From assembly GCF_021088345.1 (NCBI RefSeq), contig NZ_CP088156.1, positions 1,116,001 to 1,180,000 on the forward strand: a stretch of DNA of 64,000 nucleotides. The letters run 5' to 3'. The notes below the pieces were generated by a model. That model made no database searches and was not told the DNA's origin. It saw only the letters and a program-made list of their open reading frames with translations. Source of the stretch: Bradyrhizobium ontarionense (lineage in GTDB: Bacteria > Pseudomonadota > Alphaproteobacteria > Rhizobiales > Xanthobacteraceae). This document shows positions 52,687 through 62,700 of this stretch, piece by piece. Positions within the stretch are counted from its first letter, which is position 1, and each line of letters starts with the position of its first letter. Both the position numbers and the translations under genes were made by a program.

Positions 52687-53672
52687 GCACCCTCGCGATT
52701 TCGGCGGCGCGATCCGGGGAAGGCCGCGCGCTCCGCTGGCTTGCCTCGCAGGAGGCGCTCCTGGCGTTCGCAATCATTCTCATCGCGGTGGTCGTCGGCC
52801 TCTATAATCCGCGCTTTCTAGCGGCGCGGAACCTCACTGACATCGTGCTTGGCAACGCCTACATCGCCGTGGCGGCGGTCGGCATGTCCTTGGTGATCGT
52901 ATCCGGCAACATCGATATTTCGGTCGGCTCCCTCATCGGTGTTCTCGCCACGATCAGCGGATCGCTGGCCGTCGCCGGGGCGCCGATGATTCTGGTCTGG
53001 CTCACGCCCCTGGTGGTCGGCGCTCTCGTCATGACCCTGCAAGGCGCTGTCATTGCCTATCTGGGAATTCCGTCGATCGTCGTGACGCTCGGGATGCTGT
53101 CTATTCTCAAGGGTGGACTAATCAGCGTCACCGGCGGTCGGTGGATCACCGACCTGCCGCAGGCGTTCCATCTGGCCGATATCCGGTTGTTCGGGATTTT
53201 GCCGATGCCGGTGCTGATCATGGTCACGGCGACGATCCTGGCCGCGCTGTGGATGCGCTACTCGGCGACCGGACGCGCGATCTATGCCACCGGCGGCAAT
53301 GCCGAAGCCGCGCGGCTGTGCGGCGTATCGCCGCGACGCACCGTCCTCGTGGTGTTCGCGCTGCACGGGCTGTTCGCCGGGATCGCGGCGCTGTTGTTCG
53401 CGACCCAGCTCAAGGTCATCCAGTCGACCGTGCCGCCCAATCTGGAGTTGACGGTGATCACCGCTGCGGTGGTTGGCGGCGTCAGCATATTGGGCGGTGT
53501 CGGCACCGTGGTCGGATCGACACTGGCCACGATCCTGATTGCCGAGATCGCCAGCGCGCTGATCTTCATCAATGTGTCGCCATACTGGATTCACGCTGTG
53601 CAAGGCGGCTTGATCCTCGTCACGGTCGTTGCCGACATCCTGCGGCGCCGGCGCCGTCAAGTGGGAGGATAG
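52683..53672 (+). CDS. rhaP: rhamnose ABC transporter permease (RhaP)
   Basis: A 329-residue CUT2 permease with eight or more membrane helices. Family features are LGNAYIAVAAVGMSLVIVSG, then NIDISVGSLIGVLATIS, and the late GGVSILGGVGTVVGSTLA. It forms the channel with RhaQ. Its ATG overlaps the rhaT stop by four bases, and rhaQ starts five bases after its stop. Confidence 0.92.
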
Positions 53673-53677
53673 TCGCG

Positions 53678-54658
53678 ATGGCGGTGCTCGCACCCGAGAT
53701 CCGATCTGCCGCCCCGCGTTGGCTCGTTCGCCACGAGACGTTGCTGGCGGGGATTCTCGCCGTCGCGCTGGCGATCCTCTGCGTATTCAACGAGAACTTC
53801 CTGACGGTCGACAATCTCCTGAACCAGGGCCGCCTGATGACCGAGGTCGGCCTGCTCGCGCTGCCGATGACGTTCATCATCATCACCGGCGGCATCGACC
53901 TGTCGGTCGGGTCGATTGTCGGACTCTGTGCGATCATCCTTGGCTATTCGTGGAAGAACCTGGGCTTTCCGTTGCCGCTGGCCATCGTCTTCGCCATCGG
54001 CGTCGGAGGTGTGGCCGGGTTCGTCAACGGATTGATGATCACCCGCGTTCGGGTGCCGCCGCTGATCATGACCATCGCAACTCTTGCGCTCTATCGGGGA
54101 CTGGCCGAAGGCATCAGTCAGGCCCGCTCGGTTCGCAACTATCCCGAATGGTTCTTCTTCACGGGGCAGGGCGAATGGCTGGGCGTTCCGGTGCAGCTCT
54201 GGATTCTATTGGCCGGGATCGTTGCCGCCGGCATCGTCCTGGACCGCACCACCTTCGGCCGCACGCTCTATGCCATCGGCAACAACGAGACCGCTGCCCG
54301 GTTTTCCGGACTGCCGGTCGATCGGGTGAAGCTCATTGTCTACACGCTGTCCGGCTTGGCTGCGGGGGTATCGGCCTGGGTGCTGGTGTCGCGCGTGACC
54401 ACGACGCGCTCGGACATGGGAACCGGCTACGAGCTCGACGTCATCGCCGCGGTGGTTCTTGGCGGCACCAGCATTTTCGGCGGGGTTGGGACGATCTGGG
54501 GAACCGTCATCGGCCTGGTCATGATCCAGCTGTTGAAGAACGGGCTGGCGCTGACCGGGGTCAAGGGTGACGCCACCATCATCGTCATCGGTGCGGTCCT
54601 GATCGCATCCACGCTGATCGCAAGCTCTCTCCATGGACGCCGCGAGGTCGCGAGCTGA
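53678..54658 (+). CDS. rhaQ: rhamnose ABC transporter permease (RhaQ)
   Basis: A 326-residue CUT2 permease. It has FIIITGGIDLSVGSIVGLCA, GRTLYAIGNNETAARFSGL and GGTSIFGGVGTIWGTVIGL, the conserved membrane and coupling segments. The ATG at 53678 follows GGGAGG; the frame is open far upstream but overlaps rhaP. It is the partner of RhaP. Confidence 0.92.
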   Translation: MAVLAPEIRSAAPRWLVRHETLLAGILAVALAILCVFNENFLTVDNLLNQGRLMTEVGLLALPMTFIIITGGIDLSVGSIVGLCAIILGYSWKNLGFPLPLAIVFAIGVGGVAGFVNGLMITRVRVPPLIMTIATLALYRGLAEGISQARSVRNYPEWFFFTGQGEWLGVPVQLWILLAGIVAAGIVLDRTTFGRTLYAIGNNETAARFSGLPVDRVKLIVYTLSGLAAGVSAWVLVSRVTTTRSDMGTGYELDVIAAVVLGGTSIFGGVGTIWGTVIGLVMIQLLKNGLALTGVKGDATIIVIGAVLIASTLIASSLHGRREVAS

Positions 54659-54705
54659 TGGGGTGATAGGCCGCAACCAAGCGGTATGTAGGGGAGGAAG
54701 TCATC

Positions 54706-55839
54706 ATGAAGACGACCATCAAACATCGTAGGATGAAGACGGCCGCGCTGCTGATCCTCGGCGCGGCGATGGCGAGCGGCTCCGCTTTTGCGGCGGACAA
54801 ATGGGATGGAGCCGACGATCTTCCGACCAACCCGCTGTCCTGCGATGCCAGTCCGCCCGCCGCGGCTGCCGCCAAGCCTTATGACGGCGGCAAGGTCACC
54901 GGCGCAGCCGACAAGGCCGGCAAGCCGATCACCCTGGTCGACGTGCCCAAGCTGATCGGCATCGGCTACTTCAATGCCACCACCAAGGGCATGCAGGAGG
55001 CTGCCAAGGAGATCGGCAACGTCAAGGTGACCACCGACGGACCGACCGAGGCCAAGATCGACGAGCAGATCAAGTTCATCGACAACACCATCACACGTGG
55101 GGTCGACGGCGTCCTGTTCGCCGCCAACGATCCGGTTGCGATCGCCCCAGTTCTCAAGAAGGCGTTGTCGAAGGGCATTCACGTGGTCGGCTACGATGCC
55201 AATGCGCAGCCCGACGCGCGCGAGTGGTTCGTCAACCAGGCCGAGTTCAACGGCATTGCCAAGGCCATGATCGACGCGATGGCCAAGGAAGCTGGCGAGG
55301 ATAAGGGATTTGCCATCGTCACCAGCACCTTCACCACGCCCAATCAGGCGCGATGGATCGCTGAAATGTCAGTCTACGCCGCCAAATGCCATCCCAAGCT
55401 GAAGTGGTTGGAGACGGTGGAGGCCCAGGAGGACAACGTGCTGTCGTTCAACCAGGCCACCACGCTGATCAACAAACATGGTGACAGGCTGGCGGGCCTG
55501 TTCGGCATGACCTCGGTCGCGACGCCTGCTTCGGCCGAGGCCGTCACCAAGGCGGGTCTGTGCGGCAAGGTCGCCGTCGTCGGCCTGGCCACGCCGAATG
55601 CAATGAAGCCCTACGTCAACGCAGGCTGCGTCAAGTCGGTCGTGCTGTGGAATCCGGTCGATCTCGGCTACGCTGCGACCTATGTGATGCGTGCCGTCGT
55701 CGACGGCAAGCTCAAGCCCGGCGCAACCTCGGTCGAGGCCGGCAAGCTCGGCAAGCTCAACGTCATCAATGGCAGCGAAATCCTGTTGGGATCGCCGTTC
55801 ATCTTCACCAAGGACAACATCAAGGACTTCGATTTCTGA
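54706..55839 (+). CDS. rhaS: rhamnose ABC transporter substrate-binding protein (RhaS)
   Basis: A 377-residue periplasmic binding protein of the Peripla_BP_4 (CUT2) type. The signal peptide is in the first 30 residues (LLILGAAMASGSAFAA). The mature part has IGIGYFNATTKGMQEAAKEI, GVDGVLFAANDPVAIAPVLK and HVVGYDANAQPDAREWF. The long N-terminal part before the fold (about 45 residues, Pro/Ala-rich with one Cys) is more than usual. It lies behind rhaQ and before a hairpin and rhaK. Confidence 0.9.
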   Translation: MKTTIKHRRMKTAALLILGAAMASGSAFAADKWDGADDLPTNPLSCDASPPAAAAAKPYDGGKVTGAADKAGKPITLVDVPKLIGIGYFNATTKGMQEAAKEIGNVKVTTDGPTEAKIDEQIKFIDNTITRGVDGVLFAANDPVAIAPVLKKALSKGIHVVGYDANAQPDAREWFVNQAEFNGIAKAMIDAMAKEAGEDKGFAIVTSTFTTPNQARWIAEMSVYAAKCHPKLKWLETVEAQEDNVLSFNQATTLINKHGDRLAGLFGMTSVATPASAEAVTKAGLCGKVAVVGLATPNAMKPYVNAGCVKSVVLWNPVDLGYAATYVMRAVVDGKLKPGATSVEAGKLGKLNVINGSEILLGSPFIFTKDNIKDFDF

Positions 55840-55849
55840 TCGCACCCCG

Positions 55850-55878
55850 CGCCGGTCTCTCGTAACGGGAGGCCGGCG
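55850..55878 (+). terminator. intercistronic hairpin between rhaS and rhaK
   Basis: CGCCGGTCTCTC (55850-55861) and GGGAGGCCGGCG (55867-55878) can form a 12-bp stem with two G-U pairs and a five-base loop. It starts 11 bases after the rhaS stop. No T-run follows, so it may stabilise the rhaS message or cause partial termination before rhaK. Confidence 0.55.
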
Positions 55879-55915
55879 TGGCCATGCGTTTGCAGCAGAT
55901 ACGGGGGCGGGCAGC

Positions 55916-57292
55916 ATGAGTGGCGTCACCGCGGTCCTCGACATCGGCAAGACCAACGTGAAGGCGGCGACCTTCAGCTCTGATGGCGCGCTCGTGTGGG
56001 AGCGCGCCATGTCCAACCGCGTGGTGCCCGGACCGCCCTATGCGCATGCGGATGTCGAGCAGATCTGGAGGTTTCTGCTGGGCGCGCTGGCCGATGCCAA
56101 CGAAGTCAGCCCGATCGCGGCCATCGTTCCGACCACTCATGGCTGCGCGGCGGCGTTGATCGACGAGGACGGCCTGGTGCTGCCGGTGATGGACTACGAA
56201 TTTGCCGGGGTGGAGGAGATCGAACCGCTTTACGCGCCCCTGCGGCCGCCATTCTCGCAAACGTTCTCGCCGGCTTTGCCCGCCGGGCAGAACATCGCCC
56301 GGCAACTGGCCTGGCAGCGGCGGCACTTTGCGGAGCCGTTCGCGCGGGCAAAATATCTTCTCGCCTATCCGCAATATTGGGCGTGGCGGTTGTCGGGTGT
56401 CGCGGCGGCCGAGGTGACGTCGATCGGCGCACATTCCGACCTGTGGGAGCCGTTGCACGGCCGGTTTTCCAGCGTGGTCTCGGCCCTCGATCTGAGTCGA
56501 TTGATGCCGCCGCTGCATCCGGCCTATCGGCGTCTCGCGCCGATCAAGCCCGACATCGCCGCCGCGACGGGACTGGCCGATGACACCGACGTGCTTTGCG
56601 GTGTGCATGACTCGAACGCCTCGCTGCTGCCGCATCTGGGTTCGCGCCGGCAACCGTTCACGCTGCTGTCGACCGGCACCTGGGTGATCCTGATGGCACC
56701 CGGCCTGAACCCGGACAATCTCGATCCAGCCGATGACATGCTGGTCAATGTCGACGTCGAGGGACGTTCTGTCCCCACCGGACGTTTCATGGGCGGGCGT
56801 GAATATGCTGCACTCGCCGGCGCGCAGGGCAATCCGGATCCGGCTTCGCTGGCGCGCGTGATCGCGTCGGGCGCAATGGCGCTGCCGAGCTTTGCCGGGC
56901 AGGGCGGAGGTGGCCCGTTCGCGCGCTATAGCGGTGAAATTCTCGGCGACGTCGCGTCCGTCGACCGGGCGGCTTTGGCGACGCTTTATGTTGCCCTGAT
57001 GAGCGACGTGATGCTGACGCGCCTCGGCGTTGTCAGCGGCGACATCATCGTTGAAGGCAGTTTCGCCGCCGACCCCTGCTACGGAATGCTAATCGCCGCG
57101 TTGCGCCCGACCCAGCCGGTTTTTGTGAGCACCGATGCTGCGGGGACCGCGCGAGGCGCGGCTATGCTCGCGACGTGGCGGACTCCGTGTCAAGCGCCGC
57201 CATTGACCGCCGTGCAACCGCGAGCGGTCGAAGGTCTGCATGCCTATCGACAGGCATGGGCCCGAGCCTTGTCCGATCGTGAGCAGCCGTAA
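55916..57292 (+). CDS. rhaK: FGGY-family carbohydrate kinase (L-rhamnulokinase RhaK)
   Basis: A 458-residue sugar kinase that phosphorylates L-rhamnulose with ATP. TAVLDIGKTNVKAATFSSDG is the phosphate-binding start, CGVHDSNASLLPHLG holds the catalytic Asp, and LLSTGTWVILMAPG and DIIVEGSFAADPCYGMLI are in the C-terminal domain. The ATG at 55916 gives the normal start; the open frame begins in rhaS. It completes the route rhamnose to rhamnulose (RhaI), phosphorylation (RhaK) and cleavage (RhaD). Confidence 0.9.
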   Translation: MSGVTAVLDIGKTNVKAATFSSDGALVWERAMSNRVVPGPPYAHADVEQIWRFLLGALADANEVSPIAAIVPTTHGCAAALIDEDGLVLPVMDYEFAGVEEIEPLYAPLRPPFSQTFSPALPAGQNIARQLAWQRRHFAEPFARAKYLLAYPQYWAWRLSGVAAAEVTSIGAHSDLWEPLHGRFSSVVSALDLSRLMPPLHPAYRRLAPIKPDIAAATGLADDTDVLCGVHDSNASLLPHLGSRRQPFTLLSTGTWVILMAPGLNPDNLDPADDMLVNVDVEGRSVPTGRFMGGREYAALAGAQGNPDPASLARVIASGAMALPSFAGQGGGGPFARYSGEILGDVASVDRAALATLYVALMSDVMLTRLGVVSGDIIVEGSFAADPCYGMLIAALRPTQPVFVSTDAAGTARGAAMLATWRTPCQAPPLTAVQPRAVEGLHAYRQAWARALSDREQP

Positions 57293-57400
57293 GCCTGCTC
57301 GACGCGATCATCATGCGCTTGCTGTCGGGTATCAGAGATCTTGAGCGAGACGACCTCGTTGGCGCGCAGGCCAGCGCCGTGGCCGGATACGCCGGCCGGC
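57290..57400 (-). pseudogene. remnant of a tyrosine recombinase (integrase) gene
   Basis: On the minus strand GAGLRANEVVSLKISD is readable, followed in another frame by DSKRMMI and then, back in the first frame, by VEQA. Intact integrases of this type read GAGLRxSEVVxLKxxDIDSxRMxIRVEQGKG, so this is a short, frameshifted copy of the catalytic-domain region that contains the first Arg of the R-H-R-Y site. No other conserved part is found nearby. The rest of the 391-bp gap (57293-57683) shows nothing else. Confidence 0.5.
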
Positions 57401-57683
57401 ATCCAGTGCGCCGCATCGCCGACTACCGGCTGCGCGCGGTGCCGTGCCGAGCAACTCGCCGTCTTGTGGGCACCAACCAACAGTCTGCTTTGGTTGGCAG
57501 CTACTCACTATCGGTGTGGCTCCGGTTTTCAACGCCGACGTCAATTGCGGTGGGTCACCGTCGGAGCCCGATGCCCTCGGCGCTGACCGACCAAAGCCGG
57601 ACGTCGGCTTCTCGACCGAGCGGCCATGAGCCAAGGGCAATGAACGTCTGCTGTCGGCGGCGCGGCAACGGAGAACAATATAG

Positions 57684-57773
57684 TGGCGGAAGGGGTGGGA
57701 TTCGAACCCACGGTACCCTTGCGGGCACGCCGGTTTTCAAGACCGGTGCCTTAAACCACTCGGCCACCCTTCC
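57684..57773 (-). tRNA. tRNA-Ser (anticodon TGA)
   Basis: A 90-base tRNA. The acceptor stem GGAAGGG pairs with CCCTTCC, followed by the discriminator G and an encoded CCA at the 3' end (57684-57686). The anticodon loop is CTTGAAA with TGA at its centre, the long variable arm GTGCCCGCAAGGGTAC is that of serine tRNAs, and the T-arm has GGTTCGAATCC. The 3' end faces the rhamnose cluster and the integrase remnant. Confidence 0.97.
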
Positions 57774-58001
57774 ATCCGGCATTGCTCCGGAAACAGCGGC
57801 AATGCCACGCCATCGCTGCGCGGCATCGTCGCCACAACTGTTTAGGGTGCTAGCTTGCGGCTCGTCAACGGCGCTGCACGCGGGCGCCGGGCTTATTCGT
57901 CACGAATCAATCTGTTTGAACCCAGAGCCCCGCCGACATCGCGTGTCGACAAGGGACCACCTTATCGGGAGTTGGCCCCAGCGGGCCGTCCCGGCCTCAT
58001 C

Positions 58002-58100
58002 TCACCCGAAAGCCAGTGCAATCAGGCCCGAGCACAGAACTGCCGTGCTCACCGCTGCCAGGGCGAGGAATCCGCCCGAAAGCATGTCTTGATGTTGCAT
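58002..58100 (-). CDS. small hydrophobic peptide, 32 aa
   Basis: A short frame that begins MQHQDMLSGGFLALAAV and ends with ALAFG. AGGAG lies seven bases before the ATG. Almost the whole peptide is one hydrophobic helix, so it would be a single-pass membrane protein. It has no family I know. Coding status rests on the good ribosome-binding site and the clean amino-acid composition, and on a second such frame upstream. Confidence 0.45.
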   Translation of the reverse strand: MQHQDMLSGGFLALAAVSTAVLCSGLIALAFG

Positions 58101-58174
58101 CGACCATCTCCTGCGCTTCGTCGCCTGTCCGAACCCGTTCGGTCGTTCGAAAACAGCCTGCTCGCAAAAGTGGA

Positions 58175-58213
58175 GCTTCAAGTCGTCTTGCCTGAACAAG
58201 TCTTGCTTGAAGC
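58175..58213. repeat. inverted repeat between the two small ORFs
   Basis: GCTTCAAG (58175-58182) and CTTGAAGC (58206-58213) flank an inner pair CTTG and CAAG, so an extended hairpin can form. No T-run adjoins. It lies between the two small minus-strand frames and could be a processing or regulatory structure of a shared transcript. Confidence 0.45.
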
Positions 58214-58245
58214 AAACCAGGCTCGGCTGGCGAGCCTGCCGAATC

Positions 58246-58335
58246 TCAGGCTCGCGAGCGAACACCCTCGAACGCATGAGCAAGGAAGATCCCGGCGCCA
58301 ACCAAGCCCATCACTGCCGTCATTGCTTCGATCAT
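58246..58335 (-). CDS. small membrane peptide, 29 aa
   Basis: MIEAMTAVMGLVGAGIFLAH followed by AFEGVRSRA. One hydrophobic helix, then a basic tail, as in many small single-pass membrane proteins with the C-terminus in the cytoplasm. The upstream AGGG is 11 bases from the ATG, which is far but usable. I believe peptides of this kind occur in Bradyrhizobium relatives, but this needs a comparison. Apart from this and the 32-aa frame, I see nothing in the region between the tRNA and rlpA (57774-58713). Confidence 0.5.
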   Translation of the reverse strand: MIEAMTAVMGLVGAGIFLAHAFEGVRSRA

Positions 58336-58713
58336 AGCGAACACACCCTGTTGCGCCCCGCGAGAAGGAAACGACGTGCAACCCCGCACAGTCAAAATGA
58401 TTCATGTCCCGGAAAATGAGAACCCGTGTAAGTGAGGATTTCGCGCAACATATGTGTCCAAAAGGGTGCACTCGAAACATCAGAACGGACGATTCATGCT
58501 CGCATCGAGAGATTCTCCTACCGGCGGACAACCGACAGACGGTACTGGAAAGCTCCGGTTAACCACGGCGCCGCCCACCCCATTTCCGCCGTGTTCGGGT
58601 TGCGTTATTCTTGTGCGTTGAGTTGCGGGGATGCGACTCGGGGATAGGCCGGGACAGCTCGAAGCGTGATCGTACGGCTCGGGCGGTCACCGGCACAGTG
58701 GTACTTGGGGGCG

Positions 58714-59634
58714 ATGGGGATTCGTCAAACAGATCCGGTCGAGAGAGCGGTGCGCAGCGCCGTTGCCGTCCTCGCCTGCCTGATGGTCGCCAATTGCGCC
58801 TCGTCGAACAAGTTCGCCAGCAAGGTCGATCCGAAATACGGCGTGTCGTCCAGTCCGCGCGTCGTGGGTTTCGGCGAGCCGGTGCCGAAGGGCGGCGGCG
58901 TGTACCGCATCGGCAAGCCCTATACCGTCGCCGGCAAGGTCTACGTCCCGGAAGAGGATACGAACTATCGCGCCGAGGGCATGGCGTCCTGGTATGGCGA
59001 CGATTTCCACGGCCGCCTGACGGCCAATGGCGAGGTCTTCGACATGGCGTCGCTGACGGCCGCGCATCCGACCCTGCCGCTGCCGAGCTACGCCCGCGTC
59101 ACCAATCTCGCCAACGGCAAATCGCTCATCGTCCGCATCAATGATCGTGGCCCTTACCACGGCAACCGGCTGATCGACGTCTCCAACAAGGCCGCAGATC
59201 TGCTCGAGTTCAAGGGCAGTGGCATTGCCAAGGTGCGTGTCGAATATGTCGGCCGGGCCCCGCTGGAGGGCTCCGACGACGTCCAACTGATGGCTACGCT
59301 GCGGACCGGCATCCCGGCCCCGGCACCGTCCCTGGTGCGCGTCGCCTCGGCCAAGCCGTTCGTGCCCGAGGTCGGCACCGGCCGGCCGATTCGCGGCGAC
59401 ATCCCGCTGCCGGAAGGCCGCCCCTATACGCTCGGCAACACCTCGGCCGACATGGCCTCGATCACTGCGACGTCGGAAATGTCGGCCTCTAGTAGGACGA
59501 GGGGGCGCAGCCTCGATAATGCGCGCGCCGTGTCCTATGACCAGGACGGCCGCTATGTCTCGCAGGGCAGGGCAGAGGCCTCCGACGGCGCCGACGAAGC
59601 CCGCGACATAATGAGCGGCCGCGGCCTGTACTGA
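58714..59634 (+). CDS. rlpA: septal ring lytic transglycosylase RlpA family lipoprotein
   Basis: A 306-residue envelope protein. The N-terminal hydrophobic stretch AVAVLACLMVANCASS contains Cys residues that could be lipidated, although Asn before the second Cys is unusual for a lipobox. The double-psi beta-barrel domain has GMASWYGDDFHGRLTANGE, then ARVTNLANGKSLIVRINDRG and GNRLIDVSNKAADLL, with the catalytic Asp in RINDRGP. RlpA cleaves denuded glycan strands at the septum. No C-terminal SPOR domain is visible; the last 100 residues are of low complexity. The ATG at 58714 is chosen; a GTG at 58666 is also open. Confidence 0.9.
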   Translation: MGIRQTDPVERAVRSAVAVLACLMVANCASSNKFASKVDPKYGVSSSPRVVGFGEPVPKGGGVYRIGKPYTVAGKVYVPEEDTNYRAEGMASWYGDDFHGRLTANGEVFDMASLTAAHPTLPLPSYARVTNLANGKSLIVRINDRGPYHGNRLIDVSNKAADLLEFKGSGIAKVRVEYVGRAPLEGSDDVQLMATLRTGIPAPAPSLVRVASAKPFVPEVGTGRPIRGDIPLPEGRPYTLGNTSADMASITATSEMSASSRTRGRSLDNARAVSYDQDGRYVSQGRAEASDGADEARDIMSGRGLY

Positions 59635-59664
59635 TCCCGCCACCGAAGACGACGGGCTCGCGTG

Positions 59665-59689
59665 AACCGCCCCATTCCGGGGCGGTTTT
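59665..59689 (+). terminator. intrinsic terminator of rlpA
   Basis: AACCGCCCC and GGGGCGGTT form a perfect nine-bp stem with loop ATTCC, followed by TT of a four-base T-run. It lies about 30 bases behind the rlpA stop and ahead of the convergent autotransporter gene. Confidence 0.85.
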
Positions 59690-59710
59690 GATTCGCGGGA
59701 TCAGCAAGGC

Positions 59711-62700
59711 CTACTGGGCCGTGAACGGCACACGCGCTCTTGCCGAGTAGGTCCAGACGTGGGTGGTGCCGCCAAGGCCGCCGAACTCGGCGCCGAGCCC
59801 AAGGCTGGCCCCGCCCGGCGTCCGGATGCCTAGCCCTCCGGTGGCGCGCGCCGACCAGCCCTGCAACAGCGGGGTCGAGGCCAGACCGATGCCGGCGAGC
59901 GTCGCGGCATCCTCCTTGTTGAAATAGTAGTCGCCATACAGACCGACGAACGGCGTCAGCACGATGCCGCTGTCGAGCCATGCCACGGGGTAGGCGGCCT
60001 TGAGGCCGCCGGAAGCGCGGCCGCTGGCGAAGTCATGGGTGCCCTGCTGGGTGCCCAGCGAGTCGATATAGGCATTCTCGTGCTCCCACAGGGCATAGAC
60101 CTTGGCCGAGGGCTCGAGCAGGAAACCATAGGTTTGGTAGATGCCGGTCAGCCCGGTTGCCAGCATCCAGCGCTGGCCATTGAAATTGCCCTGCGCGGTT
60201 CCGGCGGTGCCGTTATAGCCGATGCCGGAATAGGCCACCGCCGCATCGTAGCGAAGCGTTGGCGAGATCTTCCAGCCGAGATAGGCGCCCACCGTCCAGC
60301 CGTCTCCCTTGAGCTTTCCGTTGATGTCCTGCTCGGTGTAGCTGAAGGTCTCATACCCCCCGAGCGCGCCGATCAGGAAATTCGGTGCAGCCTTGTAGGT
60401 CAGCCCCATCAGCGCGTTGAGCTGCTGGCCGTAGAGCGAGGACTGGCTGGCCTGGGTGACGCCGGCGGTGGTCGTGGTGCCCCAACGGTCAATGCCCGTG
60501 CCGCGCACATCGGCCCACAGCAGCCACTGCTTGTCCTCATGCCATCTGGGCACGGCCTTCTTCGGCACCTGCTGGTCGATCGCCGCGAAAGCATTATCGA
60601 TCCGCGACCGGCCTCGACCGGATCTGCCATCCGTGAGGGCGCCGCCGCCGCGATCAGAGCCATAGGCGCTGCTGCCCAAATTGGCCGCGCCGGGGAGGGC
60701 CGCAGCGTCGTCCTGGTCACGCGGGTCAGCAGAGAAGTTGAAGCGCATGCGGCCGTTGCCGGGTGTCAGGAAGGCACCGCCATCGTTGAAGCCATCGGCG
60801 ATGGCATCGTCGATCGACCCGGAAATGGCCTGTCCCGAATTCTGTGCCACCATTTTGGTGACGTTGAGCTGCAGGGCGCGCAGCCTGACGCTGTCGAGCG
60901 GCACGTTCACGGTCTGCGCCAGGCCGGGTGAGGTGCTGGCCGCGAAGCTGGGGCTGCCGCCATAACTTGCGATGATGGTGTGGCTGCCGACCGCCAGCGC
61001 CGATGTCGTGAAGGCCGCAACGCCGCCGCTCAATGCGGCCGTCCCGATCGGCGTGCCGTTGTCGCTGAACGTGACCGTGCCCGCCGGCGTGCCACCCGAT
61101 CCGGTGACCGTTGCCGTGAACGTCACGGGTTGACCGGCCTGGCTCGGGTTCTGCGACGAGGCGAGCGCCGTCTGCGTCGCGGCCGACAAATACGTGAACC
61201 GGTCCGCAGCCGAGCTGGCTGAGGTTTGTCCGATGTTGGTGACGGTGACATCGACCGTACCGCTGCCGGCAGGCGAAATTGCCGTGATGGAGGTCGCGGA
61301 ATTGACGGTGTAGCTCGCCGCATTGACGGCGCCGAACTTCACGCCTGCCGCACCCGTGGTCCCGGCGAATCCGGTGCCGGTGATGGTCACCGTGGTGCCG
61401 CCCGCCGCGGCTCCCGATGTCGGCGAGATCGAGGTCACGGTTGGCGCGCCGATATAGGTGAACTGGTCGGCTACCGAGGTCGCCGAGGTGCCGCCCGCGG
61501 TGGTGACCCTGACGTCGACGGTGCCGGTGCCGGCCGGGGATGTGGCGGTGATCGACGTCGCCGAGTTGACCGTGAAGCCGGTCGCGGCGGTGGCGCCGAA
61601 GCTGACCGCGGTCGCCCCCGTGAAACCGGAGCCGGTGATGGTAACCGATGTGCCGCCGATCCCAGGTCCGGAGGTCGGTGCGATCGAGGCTACGGTCGGT
61701 GCTGTCGTATAGGTGAATTGATCCGCCGCCGAGGTCGCCGAGGTGCCGCCTGCGGTCGTGACGCGGACGTCCACCGTGCCGGCTCCGGCCGGCGCGGTTG
61801 CGGTGATCGCGGTGGCGGAATTGACCGTGAATCCGGTGGCCGGCGTGGCGCCGAAATTGACCGCGGTTGCGCCGGTGAAGCCGGTGCCCGTAATGGTCAC
61901 GGAGGTGCCTCCCGCCAACGGCCCGGCGGTCGGCGCGATCGAGGTCACCGTCGGCACCGGCGAGTAGGTGAACTGGTCGGCCGCGGACGTCGCCGAGGTG
62001 CCGCCCGCGGTGGTCACTCGGACGTCCACCGTGCCGGTCCCAGCCGGCGCGGTCGCGGTGATCGAGGTGGCGGAATTGACCGTGAAGCCGGTCGCGGGTG
62101 TCGCGCCGAAATTGACCGCGGTCGCGCCGGTGAAGCCGGTACCGGTGATGGTGACCGAGGTGCCGCCTGCGACAGGCCCAGATGTCGGCGAAATCGACGT
62201 CACGGTCGGCGGGCCGATATAGGTGAACTGATCGGCGGCCGAGGTGGCGGATGTGCCGCCCACGGTCGTGACCCGGACGTCGACTGTACCTGTGCCAGCC
62301 GGCGACGTCGCGGTGATCGAGGTGGCCGAGTTGACCGTGAAGCCGGTCGCCGGCGTGGCGCCGAAATTCACCGCCGTCGCGCCGGTGAAGCCGGTGCCGG
62401 TGATGGTCACTGAGGTGCCGCCGGCCGCCGGGCCCGAGGTCGGCGAGATCGAAGTTACCGTCGGTGCTGCAACATAGGTGAATTGATCCGCCGCCGAGGT
62501 GGCCGACGTGCCGCCGGCGGTGGTGACGCGGACGTCCACCGTGCCGGTGCCGGCCGGCGATGTCGCGGTGATCGACGTGGCCGAGTTGACCGTGAAGCCG
62601 GTCGCCGGCGTGGCGCCGAAATTCACTGCTGTCGCACCGGTGAAACCGGTGCCGGTGATCGTCACCGAAGTGCCGCCGGCAGCTGGCCCCGATGTCGGCG

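Noticed and set aside
59665..59689. The rlpA terminator as bidirectional terminator for the autotransporter gene
   Set aside because: On the minus strand the stem is not followed by a T-run, so only the plus-strand direction is supported.
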